Below, piece after piece: positions 8,022 through 14,375 of a DNA stretch of 14,375 nt. Made by a program: the position numbers and the translations under genes. This DNA comes from Pseudomonadota bacterium (GTDB taxonomy: Bacteria; Pseudomonadota; Gammaproteobacteria; Xanthomonadales; Xanthomonadaceae): positions 1-14,375 of the forward strand of contig JAEWLO010000474.1 of NCBI GenBank assembly GCA_023457475.1, read 5' to 3'. The notes beneath the pieces were generated by a model that saw only the letters and a list, made by a program, of their open reading frames with translations, was not told the DNA's origin and did not search any database. Every line of letters starts with the position of its first letter. The stretch's first letter is position 1.

Positions 8022-8434
8022 TGCACTTCCACTCCCAGTCGCTCCCACAGCACGGCGGGACACAGGTACAGCATTTCGTTGGTCGCCGCGTCCACCGCCA
8101 CCTGGATCGTGTGGGCGCGCGTGAGCACCTGGCCACTGCCGGCATCGGTGATCTCGTAGACGATCTTCAGGCGGTTTTCCCATTCGCTGATGGTGGCGCG
8201 CACGCGCAGCGCCTGCCCGTACAGCAGCGGCCGGATGTACTTCACCCGCGCATCCACCACCGGCCACAGGTAGCCGGACTCGCGCATCTGCGGGTAGTCG
8301 TAGTCGTACTGCTGCAGCAGCGCGCAACGAGCCACTTCGAAGTACTTGAAGTAGTTGCCGTGCCACACCACGTGCATCGGGTCGCAGTCATGGAAGGTGG
8401 GCGACAGCGCCACCTCGTAGCTCAGATCAGGCAT
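8018..8434 (-). CDS. 4HBT-family acyl-CoA/ACP thioesterase
   Basis: A 138-residue hotdog thioesterase of the 4-hydroxybenzoyl-CoA/YbgC type. The family signature is clear: FHDCDPMHVVWHGNYFKYFE at residues 14-33, with Asp18 in the catalytic position and the conserved HGNY turn before the central helix. Aryl polyene clusters hold one such enzyme (ApeK-type); it probably releases or edits acyl chains on the ACP. The start at 8434 is preferred over the longer in-frame ATG at 8488 because GGAG lies 5 bases upstream (8440-8443), the extra N-terminal part is only the shadow of the ammonia-lyase C-terminus, and the 8-bp overlap with that gene fits the style of the cluster. It couples to the LolA-like gene by an ATGA overlap. 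Chain specificity cannot be read. Confidence 0.9.
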   Translation of the reverse strand: MPDLSYEVALSPTFHDCDPMHVVWHGNYFKYFEVARCALLQQYDYDYPQMRESGYLWPVVDARVKYIRPLLYGQALRVRATISEWENRLKIVYEITDAGSGQVLTRAHTIQVAVDAATNEMLYLCPAVLWERLGVEVQ

Positions 8435-10001
8435 ACAGGCTCCAGCGCTGGCCACGGATATCCTCCAGCAGCGCACGCAGTTCTCCATCCAGGGCGCGGT
8501 CTTCCTCGACCAGCGCGATACGTTCGCCCAGGTCCTGGTACATGGCCTCCAGGTCCCCGTGCAGGGTCGCCTTCATGCCCACGCGCTGGCGCAGCGCGAT
8601 GCCCTGGCGGGCGGCAATCAGCATGCCGGCCACGACCTGCTCGGTCAGCTCGATCACGCGCAGGCAGTCGCGCGCGGCGATGGTGCCCATGCTGACCTTG
8701 TCCTGGTTGTGGCATTCGGTGGAGCGCGAGAACACCGATGCAGGCATGGTCTGCTTGAGGGCTTCTGCTGTCCACGCCGAGACACTGATCTGCAGCGCCT
8801 TCAGGCCATGGTTGATCGGCGCGCGCGGCCCGGTGGAACCGGACAGATTGGCCGGCAGCCCGTGGTTGTAACGGGCGTCCACCACCAGCGCGAGCTGGCG
8901 GTCCAGCAGATCGGCCAGATTGGCGATGGTGTTCTTCAGGGCATCCATCGCGAAGGCGATGTGGCCACCGTAGAAGTGGCCGCCGTGCAGGATGCGCTCA
9001 CCGTCGGCGTCGATCAGCGGATTGTCGTTGGCGCTGTTCAGTTCGGTTTCGATCAGCTGGCGCAGGAACGGCAGCGCATCCTGGACCACGCCGATCACGT
9101 GCGGCGCGCAGCGCAGCGAATAGCGGTCCTGCAGGCGCTGTTCGTTGCGCGGCGGACGGTCGCTGTGCAGGTCCTGGCGCAGGCGTGCGGCGATCTGCAT
9201 CTGGCCCGGATGTGGCTTGGCCGCGAACAGCATCTCATCGAAGTGGTGCGCGTTGCCGTCGGCGGCCAGGACGTTGAAGGCGGTCAGGCGGGTTGCCAAC
9301 CGGGTGAGGTAGTCCGCGCGGTCGTACGCAAGGCAGGCCAGCGCGGTCATCACCGCCGTGCCGTTCATGATCGCCAGGCCTTCCTTGGGCCGCAGCCGCA
9401 GCGGGGTCATGCCGATTTCGGCCAGGACCTCGGCGGCCGGGCGTCGCGCGCCCCTGTACATCACCTCGCGCTCGCCGCACAGCACCGCCGCCACGTAGGA
9501 CAGCGGGGTGAGGTCGCCGCTGGCACCGACCGAGCCTTCGGCCGGAATCAGCGGGAGCACGTCGTGGCGCAGCAGCGTGGCCAGCCCCTGCAGGAGCGGA
9601 TGGCTGACCCCGGACATGCCGCGCACGAGCGAGGCCAGGCGCGCGGCGAGCACGGCGCGGGTCTCCGACTCGTCCAGGAAACGGCCCAGGCCGCAGCCGT
9701 GATAGGTGAACAGATGGTGCGGCAGCTCGGCCACCAGCGCTGGCGGGATGTTCACGGTGCACGAGTCGCCGTAGCCGGTGGTGACCCCATAGATCACCCC
9801 GTCCTCGCGCAGCAGGCGATCAAGAAAGTCCGCGCCGCGCTGGATGCGGTCCACGAAGTCGGGGCTGTCGCTGACCACCGCGTCGGCCTGCCGGCGGGAC
9901 AGCGCGACCACGTCTTCGATGCGTAGCGGCGCGTCGCCGAACGCCAATGTCGGACGCGCGGACGTGTGGCGGGAGGTGTCGAGTTGGGCGTTACTTTCCA
10001 T
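8427..10001 (-). CDS. MIO-containing aromatic amino acid ammonia-lyase (HAL/PAL family)
   Basis: A 524-residue lyase of usual family length. The Ala-Ser-Gly triad that cyclises to the MIO electrophile is at residues 160-162 (GSVGASGDLTPLSY). Also present are the catalytic tyrosine loop YGVTTGYGD (71-79), KEGLAIMNGT (206-215), QDRYSLRCAP (291-300), NSANDNPLI (322-330) and HNQDKVSMGT (431-440). Such enzymes deaminate His, Phe or Tyr to the matching acrylate. The selector pair before GLG is Tyr100-His101, unlike the Ser-His of histidine lyases or His-Leu of bacterial tyrosine lyases (alignment by eye, families from memory). A His also replaces the Gln usual after RCxP. No hut genes flank it, so histidine breakdown is unlikely; supply of an aryl acrylate to the polyene pathway is plausible but unproven. 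It overlaps the acyltransferase gene by 11 bp and the thioesterase by 8 bp. Confidence 0.92.
   Translation of the reverse strand: MESNAQLDTSRHTSARPTLAFGDAPLRIEDVVALSRRQADAVVSDSPDFVDRIQRGADFLDRLLREDGVIYGVTTGYGDSCTVNIPPALVAELPHHLFTYHGCGLGRFLDESETRAVLAARLASLVRGMSGVSHPLLQGLATLLRHDVLPLIPAEGSVGASGDLTPLSYVAAVLCGEREVMYRGARRPAAEVLAEIGMTPLRLRPKEGLAIMNGTAVMTALACLAYDRADYLTRLATRLTAFNVLAADGNAHHFDEMLFAAKPHPGQMQIAARLRQDLHSDRPPRNEQRLQDRYSLRCAPHVIGVVQDALPFLRQLIETELNSANDNPLIDADGERILHGGHFYGGHIAFAMDALKNTIANLADLLDRQLALVVDARYNHGLPANLSGSTGPRAPINHGLKALQISVSAWTAEALKQTMPASVFSRSTECHNQDKVSMGTIAARDCLRVIELTEQVVAGMLIAARQGIALRQRVGMKATLHGDLEAMYQDLGERIALVEEDRALDGELRALLEDIRGQRWSLYA
8440..8443 (-). promoter_or_regulatory. ribosome binding site deciding the thioesterase start
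   Basis: GGAG lies 5 bases before the ATG at 8434 and within the ammonia-lyase coding region. It favours the 138-residue reading over the 156-residue one. Confidence 0.55.
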
Positions 10002-10938
10002 GCGATGCCTGATCCCAGAAGGGGAAGAAGATGAACCAGTCGTAAGGGGCCTGCGTGACCTGTACTTCCAGCCAGCGCGCGAACTGTTCGGCCTGGGCGG
10101 TCAGCGCCGCATCGCGCGAGCCGCGCGGCAGGACGATGCGGTCGCTGAAGTGTTCAAAGCGCACCCGATAGCCGTCGCCTTCATGCAGGCAGGCCATGGT
10201 GTAGACCGGGCAGCGCAGCGCGGCGGCCAGCACGTAGGCTCCGATCGGGAACTGCGCGGTGTGGCCCAGGAACGACGCCGGAACCGTACGGCCGCCACGC
10301 AGCGGTACGCGGTCGCCCACAATGGCGACGAAGCCTCCCGCATCCACCCGGCGCTGCAGTTCCATCGCCGTGGCCGGCCCCATGTCGGTGACCTGGATCA
10401 GCTCGACCTGCGCAAGCGGGTCCAGCCGCTGCATCAGCCGGTTGAAACGCTGCGCGTGCGCGGTGTGCACCAGTACGGTGATGTGGAAGCCGGGCACCTG
10501 TTCGGCCAGCACCTGGCACAGTTCCAGGCAGCCGATGTGCGCGGTGAGGATCAGTCCGCCTTCACGGCGCGCGATCTTCTGCAGCATCAGGTCACGCTGC
10601 AGGTGGATGCGGTCGGCCGGGTAGCGCCCCCCCAGGCCAAGCAGCTTGTCGAGCAGGGTGTCGGCGAAGGTGGCGAAGTGCTTCAGGCTCTGCCAGCGCC
10701 CCGGCGCGCGACCCAGTACGCCGCCGTGTGCCTGCAGCCGCTGCAGGTACTGCAGCGATGACTGCCGCGCCACGCGGTTGGCCAGCCAGTGGCACAGCAC
10801 CACCGGGTAGACGCACAAGCGGAACGGCCAGCGCCCGAACCAGCGATGCACGCCGCACAGGAACAGCACGCCGGCCGCCGACGTGGTTTCACCCAGCTCT
10901 GCCCAGTGCGGTGCGGGCGCGTTGTCCTGCGCGCTCAT
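9991..10938 (-). CDS. LpxL-like lysophospholipid/lipid A-type acyltransferase
   Basis: A 315-residue acyltransferase of the lauroyl/myristoyl (LPLAT) family. The catalytic HX4E motif is His134 to Glu139 in TAHIGCLEL, and VAIVGDRVPLRGG (204-216) is the second family motif. A hydrophobic segment near residues 36-54 suggests an inner-membrane anchor. In aryl polyene clusters such enzymes are thought to move the polyene acyl chain from the ACP to a glycolipid or lysolipid acceptor; acceptor identity is unknown here. The ATG at 10938 was chosen because it forms an ATGA overlap with the glycosyltransferase stop; the open frame continues upstream only as a shadow inside that gene. Pairing with the adjacent glycosyltransferase suggests successive steps on the same carrier lipid. 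Class confident, substrate inferred. Confidence 0.9.
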   Translation of the reverse strand: MSAQDNAPAPHWAELGETTSAAGVLFLCGVHRWFGRWPFRLCVYPVVLCHWLANRVARQSSLQYLQRLQAHGGVLGRAPGRWQSLKHFATFADTLLDKLLGLGGRYPADRIHLQRDLMLQKIARREGGLILTAHIGCLELCQVLAEQVPGFHITVLVHTAHAQRFNRLMQRLDPLAQVELIQVTDMGPATAMELQRRVDAGGFVAIVGDRVPLRGGRTVPASFLGHTAQFPIGAYVLAAALRCPVYTMACLHEGDGYRVRFEHFSDRIVLPRGSRDAALTAQAEQFARWLEVQVTQAPYDWFIFFPFWDQASHGK

Positions 10939-11693
10939 CGGGACGGCCCGGTCGCGCGCTGCCAGAGCAGGCGCGGTGCGCGCGGCAGCATGCCGAAGAA
11001 CAGGCGGGTGTGCATGCGGCTGATGCGTACGTTGTCGCGCCATACGTCGAAGTGCGAAACGCCGTCGCTCGGGTAGGTCACCCGGGTCGGCTGGCTGATC
11101 ACGGCCACGTTCCGCCAGAACAGCCGCACCAGGATCTCGGTGTCGAAGTCCATGCGCCGACCGATGGTTTCTTCGGCGACCAGCCGGTTCACCGGCGGCA
11201 GCGGATACACGCGGAAGCCGCACATCGAGTCGCGGATGCGCAGCGACAGCGTGTTGATCCACACCCAGATGTGGGTAGCGTAGCGACCGTACAGGCGCGC
11301 CTTCGGCACGCTCGCGTCGTAGGCGGGAATTCCGCAGATCACGGCCTGCGGTCGAGCGCGGGCCAGCGCGATGAAGGTCGGGATATCGGCGGTGTCGTGC
11401 TGGCCGTCGGCGTCGATCTGCAGCACGTGCGAGTAGCCGAGCCGGGTAGCTTCGGCAAAACCTGCCAGCATTGCACCGCCCTTGCCCTGGTTCTGGTCCA
11501 GGCGCAGCAGGCGCACTGTCCCGGAATGGGCGTGGGCGAGCGCCCGCAGCACCTGCGCACAGTCCGGGTGCGAGCCATCGTCGACCAGCAGACAGGGCAG
11601 CCCGCTGGCGCGCACGCCCGCCACCACCGCACCGATGGCATGCTCGTGGTCGTAGACCGGAATCACCACCACCGGGGCGAACGCTTCACGCAT
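10935..11693 (-). CDS. family 2 glycosyltransferase
   Basis: A 252-residue GT-A fold enzyme similar to dolichyl-phosphate mannosyltransferases. It opens with VVVIPVYDHEHAI (8-20), then VDDGS (37-41), the QNQGKGGAM loop (67-75) and the metal-binding DADGQH (94-99). No C-terminal membrane domain is seen, so the enzyme is probably cytosolic or peripheral. It likely adds a sugar to a lipid or to the polyene's acceptor, next to the acyltransferase that follows. Donor and acceptor cannot be read. The ATG at 11693 overlaps the ligase stop by 8 bp and starts right before the first beta strand; an ATG at 11720 would add 9 residues and is a less likely alternative. No strong ribosome binding site precedes either, consistent with coupling to the ligase. 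Confidence 0.9.
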   Translation of the reverse strand: MREAFAPVVVIPVYDHEHAIGAVVAGVRASGLPCLLVDDGSHPDCAQVLRALAHAHSGTVRLLRLDQNQGKGGAMLAGFAEATRLGYSHVLQIDADGQHDTADIPTFIALARARPQAVICGIPAYDASVPKARLYGRYATHIWVWINTLSLRIRDSMCGFRVYPLPPVNRLVAEETIGRRMDFDTEILVRLFWRNVAVISQPTRVTYPSDGVSHFDVWRDNVRISRMHTRLFFGMLPRAPRLLWQRATGPSR

Positions 11694-13371
11694 CCGCGAA
11701 CACCACGCGACCGCTGGCATGCACGCCGTGGTCGGACGTGTAGCGGAAGGTCATCACCGACGTCTCCACATTCCAGCCCAGCGTGAGCTGCAGCACATCG
11801 CCCGGACGCGCCACGTGCTGGAATTTGAGCGCGTCCATCCGCAGGAAACGGGGCGGCATGACGAAGGCCTCGCGGGCGTAGTGGATCGCCCAGTCCAGCT
11901 GGACCACGCCTGGCAGGATCTTCGCCTGCGGGAAGTGGCCATCGAAGGCCAGCAGGTCGGCCTCGAGCGGAAGCTGCACAAGCGCTGCCGCGGCGTCACG
12001 CTGCTGCCACCGGGCGACCGGCATCAGCGGACGGAACAGCAGGGAAAGGGCGGCCGCCGTGGTTTTGCCCTGCGCGTTGAAGGGCAGCTCCTCGACGAAA
12101 CGCCAGCGGCGCGGACGCGTCACCGCGTCGTGGCTGCTGGCCAGATGCGTGCCCAGCTGCTGGGCCAGGCGGCGGCGCTGCGCGTCGTCCCAGCGGACCA
12201 CGGCGGCATCGCTCGGCACGACCACGGCCGCCAGCTGTTCACGGGCACCGGACAGGACCAGAACGCGTACGTCCTGCACCTGCGGGTGCGCGCGCAGCTG
12301 CTGCTCAAGCGCATCGAGCGAGACGCGTCGCTCCTCGATCTTGACGATGCGATCAGCCCGGCCAAGCAGGCGGAAGCTGCTGCCTTCGTCGGCGACAACG
12401 CGGTCCTGGGTCTGCCACCAGCCTGGCTCGGCCAGGTGGGGCGAGGCCACGGCCAGGCAGTCGTCCTGGATCGTCCACTGCACGCCGGGCAACGGGTGCC
12501 ACTGCGGCTGCTGGGCACTCCAGCGGCGCCACGCAATGCCGCCGGTTTCGCTGCTGCCGAACACTTCGGTCGGCGCAACGCCGAGCAGCGCCCCCGCCTG
12601 CACGGCGGCCTCGGCAGGCAACGGTCCACCCGAGGAGAACACCGCGCGCAGGCGGCCGCCCAGCGCCGGCCAGTCCAGCTGCGCGGGCAGTCGCTTCAGG
12701 TGGGCCGGGGTCGCGACCAGAATCGAGTCGTGCTGGGCGAGCGCACTGACCAGGTCTTCATGGAAGAAGCGACGCGGCTGGATCGCGCGGCCGGCGGCCA
12801 GCGGCCACAGCACGCGGAACAACAGGCCATAGATATGCTGGTGCGATACGGTGCCGTGGACCTGAACGCCTTCCAGCTCGGCACCAAACGCGGACTGCAG
12901 CGCATCGACTTCGGCGGTGAGCTGGCGCAGGCGCTTGCCGATGGCGGTGGGCGCACCGGTGCTGCCGGAGGTGAACACGATCAGTTCGAGCTGTGTTTCA
13001 TCCAGTGCCTGCAGCGTCGTGGTGGGTTCCACGTGGGCATCGGCCTGCAGCGCCGCAGGCATGTCGCCCGCGAACCCCTGAACCTGCGGACGCAGCGCTT
13101 CGAGCGTGGCCGGCAGGTTGTCGCCGCCCAGGAACACGCGTTTACCGGCATGCCAGGCCCCCAGCAGCGCCGCGGCGAAGTCCAGGGTGTCGTCGAAATA
13201 CAGTGCCCAGTCCTGCCCCGGCGCACGTGCGAAGGCCTGCTGCCAACGCAGTACCTGCGCGCGGAAGTGCGGGTGATCCAGCCGGGTCCCGTCGCTGGTC
13301 ACGCCGATGGTGCGCCCGGGCAGATCGCGCAACGCCAGCTGCGTCAAGGAAATCCAGTCAACCATGTGCAT
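11686..13371 (-). CDS. AMP-dependent aryl acid:ACP ligase fused to hotdog dehydratase
   Basis: A 561-residue two-domain protein. Residues about 1-445 form an acyl-adenylating enzyme: phosphate loop FTSGSTG at 133-139, FGSSETG at 271-277, LGRADRIVKI at 336-345, and the C-terminal catalytic Lys436 in NAQGKTT. Residues about 465-561 form a FabZ/ApeI-like hotdog: GHFPQAKILPGVVQLDWA at 478-495, with the catalytic His479 and Asp493 in place of the usual Glu. In other aryl polyene clusters these are two genes (ApeH, ApeI); here they share one chain, which is common in xanthomonadin-type loci. The ligase should activate an aryl acid (3- or 4-hydroxybenzoate by family knowledge) and load the ACP. AAGG at 13378-13381 lies 6 bases before the ATG at 13371; the ATG at 13365 is an alternative. 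It overlaps the membrane-protein stop by 14 bp. Confidence 0.94.
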   Translation of the reverse strand: MHMVDWISLTQLALRDLPGRTIGVTSDGTRLDHPHFRAQVLRWQQAFARAPGQDWALYFDDTLDFAAALLGAWHAGKRVFLGGDNLPATLEALRPQVQGFAGDMPAALQADAHVEPTTTLQALDETQLELIVFTSGSTGAPTAIGKRLRQLTAEVDALQSAFGAELEGVQVHGTVSHQHIYGLLFRVLWPLAAGRAIQPRRFFHEDLVSALAQHDSILVATPAHLKRLPAQLDWPALGGRLRAVFSSGGPLPAEAAVQAGALLGVAPTEVFGSSETGGIAWRRWSAQQPQWHPLPGVQWTIQDDCLAVASPHLAEPGWWQTQDRVVADEGSSFRLLGRADRIVKIEERRVSLDALEQQLRAHPQVQDVRVLVLSGAREQLAAVVVPSDAAVVRWDDAQRRRLAQQLGTHLASSHDAVTRPRRWRFVEELPFNAQGKTTAAALSLLFRPLMPVARWQQRDAAAALVQLPLEADLLAFDGHFPQAKILPGVVQLDWAIHYAREAFVMPPRFLRMDALKFQHVARPGDVLQLTLGWNVETSVMTFRYTSDHGVHASGRVVFADA

Positions 13372-13909
13372 GCGCCGCCTTCACCCGTCGCCGCACCAGC
13401 CACTCACCGCCAAACAGAACGCCCATCATCACGTACGCCAACAGTCCGTTGTAGAGCGCCCAGACCTGGTTGGAGGCCCAGAGCGCGGTCATCAGGGCCA
13501 GCGCCCCGTTCAACACGAAAAAGCCGCACCACACCTGGGTGACGCGGCGGGTATAGACCACGGCGAACGGTGGCAGGTCCGGCTCGGTGAGCCGGGCCAG
13601 GCGTTCAACGGCCGTGGGCGGAAAGCGCAGGCTGGTGGCGAAGATGACCAGCATCACGGCGTTGACCAGGGCCGGGTACAGCTTGAGCGGTAGCGTCTGG
13701 TTGAAGGCAGTGGCCAGCAGCGCGAGCAATCCGGCACCACCGGCGGCGACCCACCACACCGGCTGGCGGGTAGTCAGCGCGCGCAGCGCAGCCAGCGCGA
13801 ACAGCAGCAGGGCCATCCAGCGCGGTTCGAACCGCCCCAGCGAGAGGTACACCACCAGCGGGTACGCCAGCGACAGCACCGCAAACGCCGCGACCCGCAG
13901 CCGGACCAT
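13358..13909 (-). CDS. multi-pass inner-membrane protein, COG4648-like (ApeG position)
   Basis: A 183-residue hydrophobic protein with about six membrane segments, roughly residues 5-23, 31-46, 51-69, 78-93, 124-146 and 150-170, and a positive C-terminal tail (RRRVKAAHAHG). No catalytic motif is visible. Its size and its place between the ACP genes and the ligase match the COG4648 membrane protein of aryl polyene clusters (ApeG). It may tether the cytosolic synthase to the membrane, but no function is established from sequence. It starts 22 bases after the ACP stop with only a weak ribosome binding site. The first Met fits the start of segment one, so I keep it. Family placement rests on context and hydropathy. 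Confidence 0.85.
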   Translation of the reverse strand: MVRLRVAAFAVLSLAYPLVVYLSLGRFEPRWMALLLFALAALRALTTRQPVWWVAAGGAGLLALLATAFNQTLPLKLYPALVNAVMLVIFATSLRFPPTAVERLARLTEPDLPPFAVVYTRRVTQVWCGFFVLNGALALMTALWASNQVWALYNGLLAYVMMGVLFGGEWLVRRRVKAAHAHG

Positions 13910-13931
13910 GACCGATCTTCAGCAGCGGCCG

Positions 13932-14189
13932 TCAGGCGGCTGCTTGTCCCGGCAGCAGCCCATGCACTACATCGACGATGTCCTGCACGGTGCGCACCTG
14001 CTTGAAGGCCTCCGGCTGCAGGTTGCGGCCGAGCAGTGGCTTGAGCTGCACGATCAGGTCCACGGCATCGATGCTGTCGATGTCGAGGTCGTCGTAGAGG
14101 CGGGCTTCGGGCGTGATGCGTACCGGCTCGATCTCGAAGCTGTCCTTGAGGATCTTGACGATACGGTCGAAAAGTTCGTTCTTGGTCAT
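13932..14189 (-). CDS. acyl carrier protein (intact)
   Basis: An 85-residue acidic carrier protein. The phosphopantetheine attachment serine is Ser39 in DLDIDSIDAVDL (34-45), followed by the usual helix II and a C-terminal helix ending near LLPG. It should carry the starter or the growing polyene chain for the ligase, ketosynthases, reductase and dehydratases encoded downstream. It is the second of two ACP genes in tandem; the first has an in-frame TGA, so this copy may carry the whole load if the other is dead. AGGA at 14196-14199, 6 bases upstream, supports the ATG at 14189. The stop lies 22 bases before the membrane-protein gene. Sequence differs clearly from the neighbouring ACP, so they are specialised copies and not a recent duplication. 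Confidence 0.95.
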   Translation of the reverse strand: MTKNELFDRIVKILKDSFEIEPVRITPEARLYDDLDIDSIDAVDLIVQLKPLLGRNLQPEAFKQVRTVQDIVDVVHGLLPGQAAA

Positions 14190-14195
14190 GACAAA

Positions 14196-14199
14196 TCCT
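14196..14199 (-). promoter_or_regulatory. ribosome binding site of the intact ACP
   Basis: AGGA sits 6 bases before the ATG at 14189, in the 19-base gap between the two ACP genes, and marks an independent start for the second ACP. Confidence 0.6.
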
Positions 14200-14208
14200 G
14201 ACGCACCA

Positions 14209-14375
14209 TTACGACGGCTGGCGGGCGGCGACGAACTCGCTCAACGCGCGCACGCTGGAAAAATGACGGCGGGTTTCTTCCGAATCCGCGGACAGGCTGA
14301 CACCGTACTTCTTCTGAAGGGCCAGTCACAGTTCAAGCGCATCGATGGAATCCAGACCCAACCCTTCCACGAACA
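14209..14375 (-). pseudogene. acyl carrier protein, partial, with in-frame TGA
   Basis: The minus strand from the right edge reads FVEGLGLDSIDALEL, a textbook ACP attachment site with its serine codon at 14347-14349, then a TGA at 14326-14328, then 38 more codons in the same frame (LALQKKYGVSLSADSEETRR... ending VAARQPS) to a TAA at 14209-14211. The text after the TGA is the normal second half of an ACP, including helices II and III, so the gene looks whole except for one nonsense codon. If it is a true stop, the product lacks the C-terminal half and should not fold. The 5' end is outside the window. Causes could be a nonsense mutation, a sequencing or assembly error, or readthrough at a weak UGAC context. 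In related clusters this is the first of the two ACPs (ApeE/XanC-like position). ACP identity is strong; loss of function is inferred. Confidence 0.75.

Noticed and set aside
7392..8366. 324-residue reading of the LolA-like gene
   Set aside because: The extension is a shadow of the thioesterase gene and would bury the signal peptide; the ATG at 8021 fits.
8427..10001. Housekeeping histidine ammonia-lyase (hutH)
   Set aside because: No hutU, hutI, hutG or hutC neighbours, overlaps with polyene genes on both sides, and atypical substrate-selecting residues.
9991..11262. 423-residue reading of the acyltransferase
   Set aside because: The first 108 residues come from the other frame of the glycosyltransferase gene and show no family similarity; the ATG at 10938 in an ATGA overlap gives a normal-length enzyme.
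11719..13542. Long plus-strand open frame opposite the ligase gene (also 5777-7468, 8559-9926, 3196-5121 and 4664-5650)
   Set aside because: They are rich in Arg, Gly, Ala, Gln and His, have no recognisable domain, and lie exactly opposite well-supported minus-strand genes. This is the usual antisense shadow of GC-rich coding DNA.
1..14375. tRNA, rRNA, CRISPR, insertion sequence or direct-repeat structures
   Set aside because: Coding sequence is almost continuous and reading both strands showed no array, transposase or terminal repeat pattern.

Overview
The window is a GC-rich block in which every supported gene lies on the minus strand, so transcription runs from base 14375 toward base 1. 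Gene content and order match the aryl polyene family of biosynthetic clusters, specifically the xanthomonadin-type yellow pigment locus of the Xanthomonadaceae (Xanthomonas, Stenotrophomonas, Lysobacter and relatives). I infer that family from gene content, the halogenase-like and ammonia-lyase-like genes, and the GC-rich codon use. I cannot fix the genus or species by eye.

Layout in transcription order: a partial acyl carrier protein (ACP) with an in-frame TGA (14209-14375); an intact ACP (13932-14189); a multi-pass membrane protein (13358-13909); an AMP-ligase fused to a FabZ/ApeI-like hotdog dehydratase domain (11686-13371); a family 2 glycosyltransferase (10935-11693); a LpxL-like acyltransferase (9991-10938); a MIO-type aromatic amino acid ammonia-lyase (8427-10001); a 4HBT thioesterase (8018-8434); a LolA-like periplasmic carrier (7392-8021); an MMPL/RND exporter (5042-7399); a flavin-dependent halogenase-like oxidoreductase (3727-4998); a small lipoprotein (3188-3739); a ketosynthase (2007-3191); a second hotdog dehydratase (1549-2004); a ketoreductase (821-1552); and a second ketosynthase cut by the window edge (1-821).

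Proposed joint working (family knowledge plus inference): the ligase loads an aryl acid starter onto an ACP. The ketosynthases, ketoreductase and the two hotdog dehydratases extend it by repeated malonyl additions that keep each double bond, giving an aryl polyene. The flavoenzyme may halogenate the ring or chain. The acyltransferase, glycosyltransferase and thioesterase attach or release the chain. The MMPL exporter, LolA-like carrier and lipoprotein move the product to the outer membrane.

Genes are packed with 1-13 bp overlaps or gaps of about 2-43 bp. There is no untranslated stretch over 300 bases, and I see no internal promoter, terminator, RNA gene, repeat, mobile element or CRISPR array. 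The longest gap, 43 bp, lies before the halogenase-like gene. The most unusual point is the TGA inside the first ACP, 7 codons after its phosphopantetheine serine.
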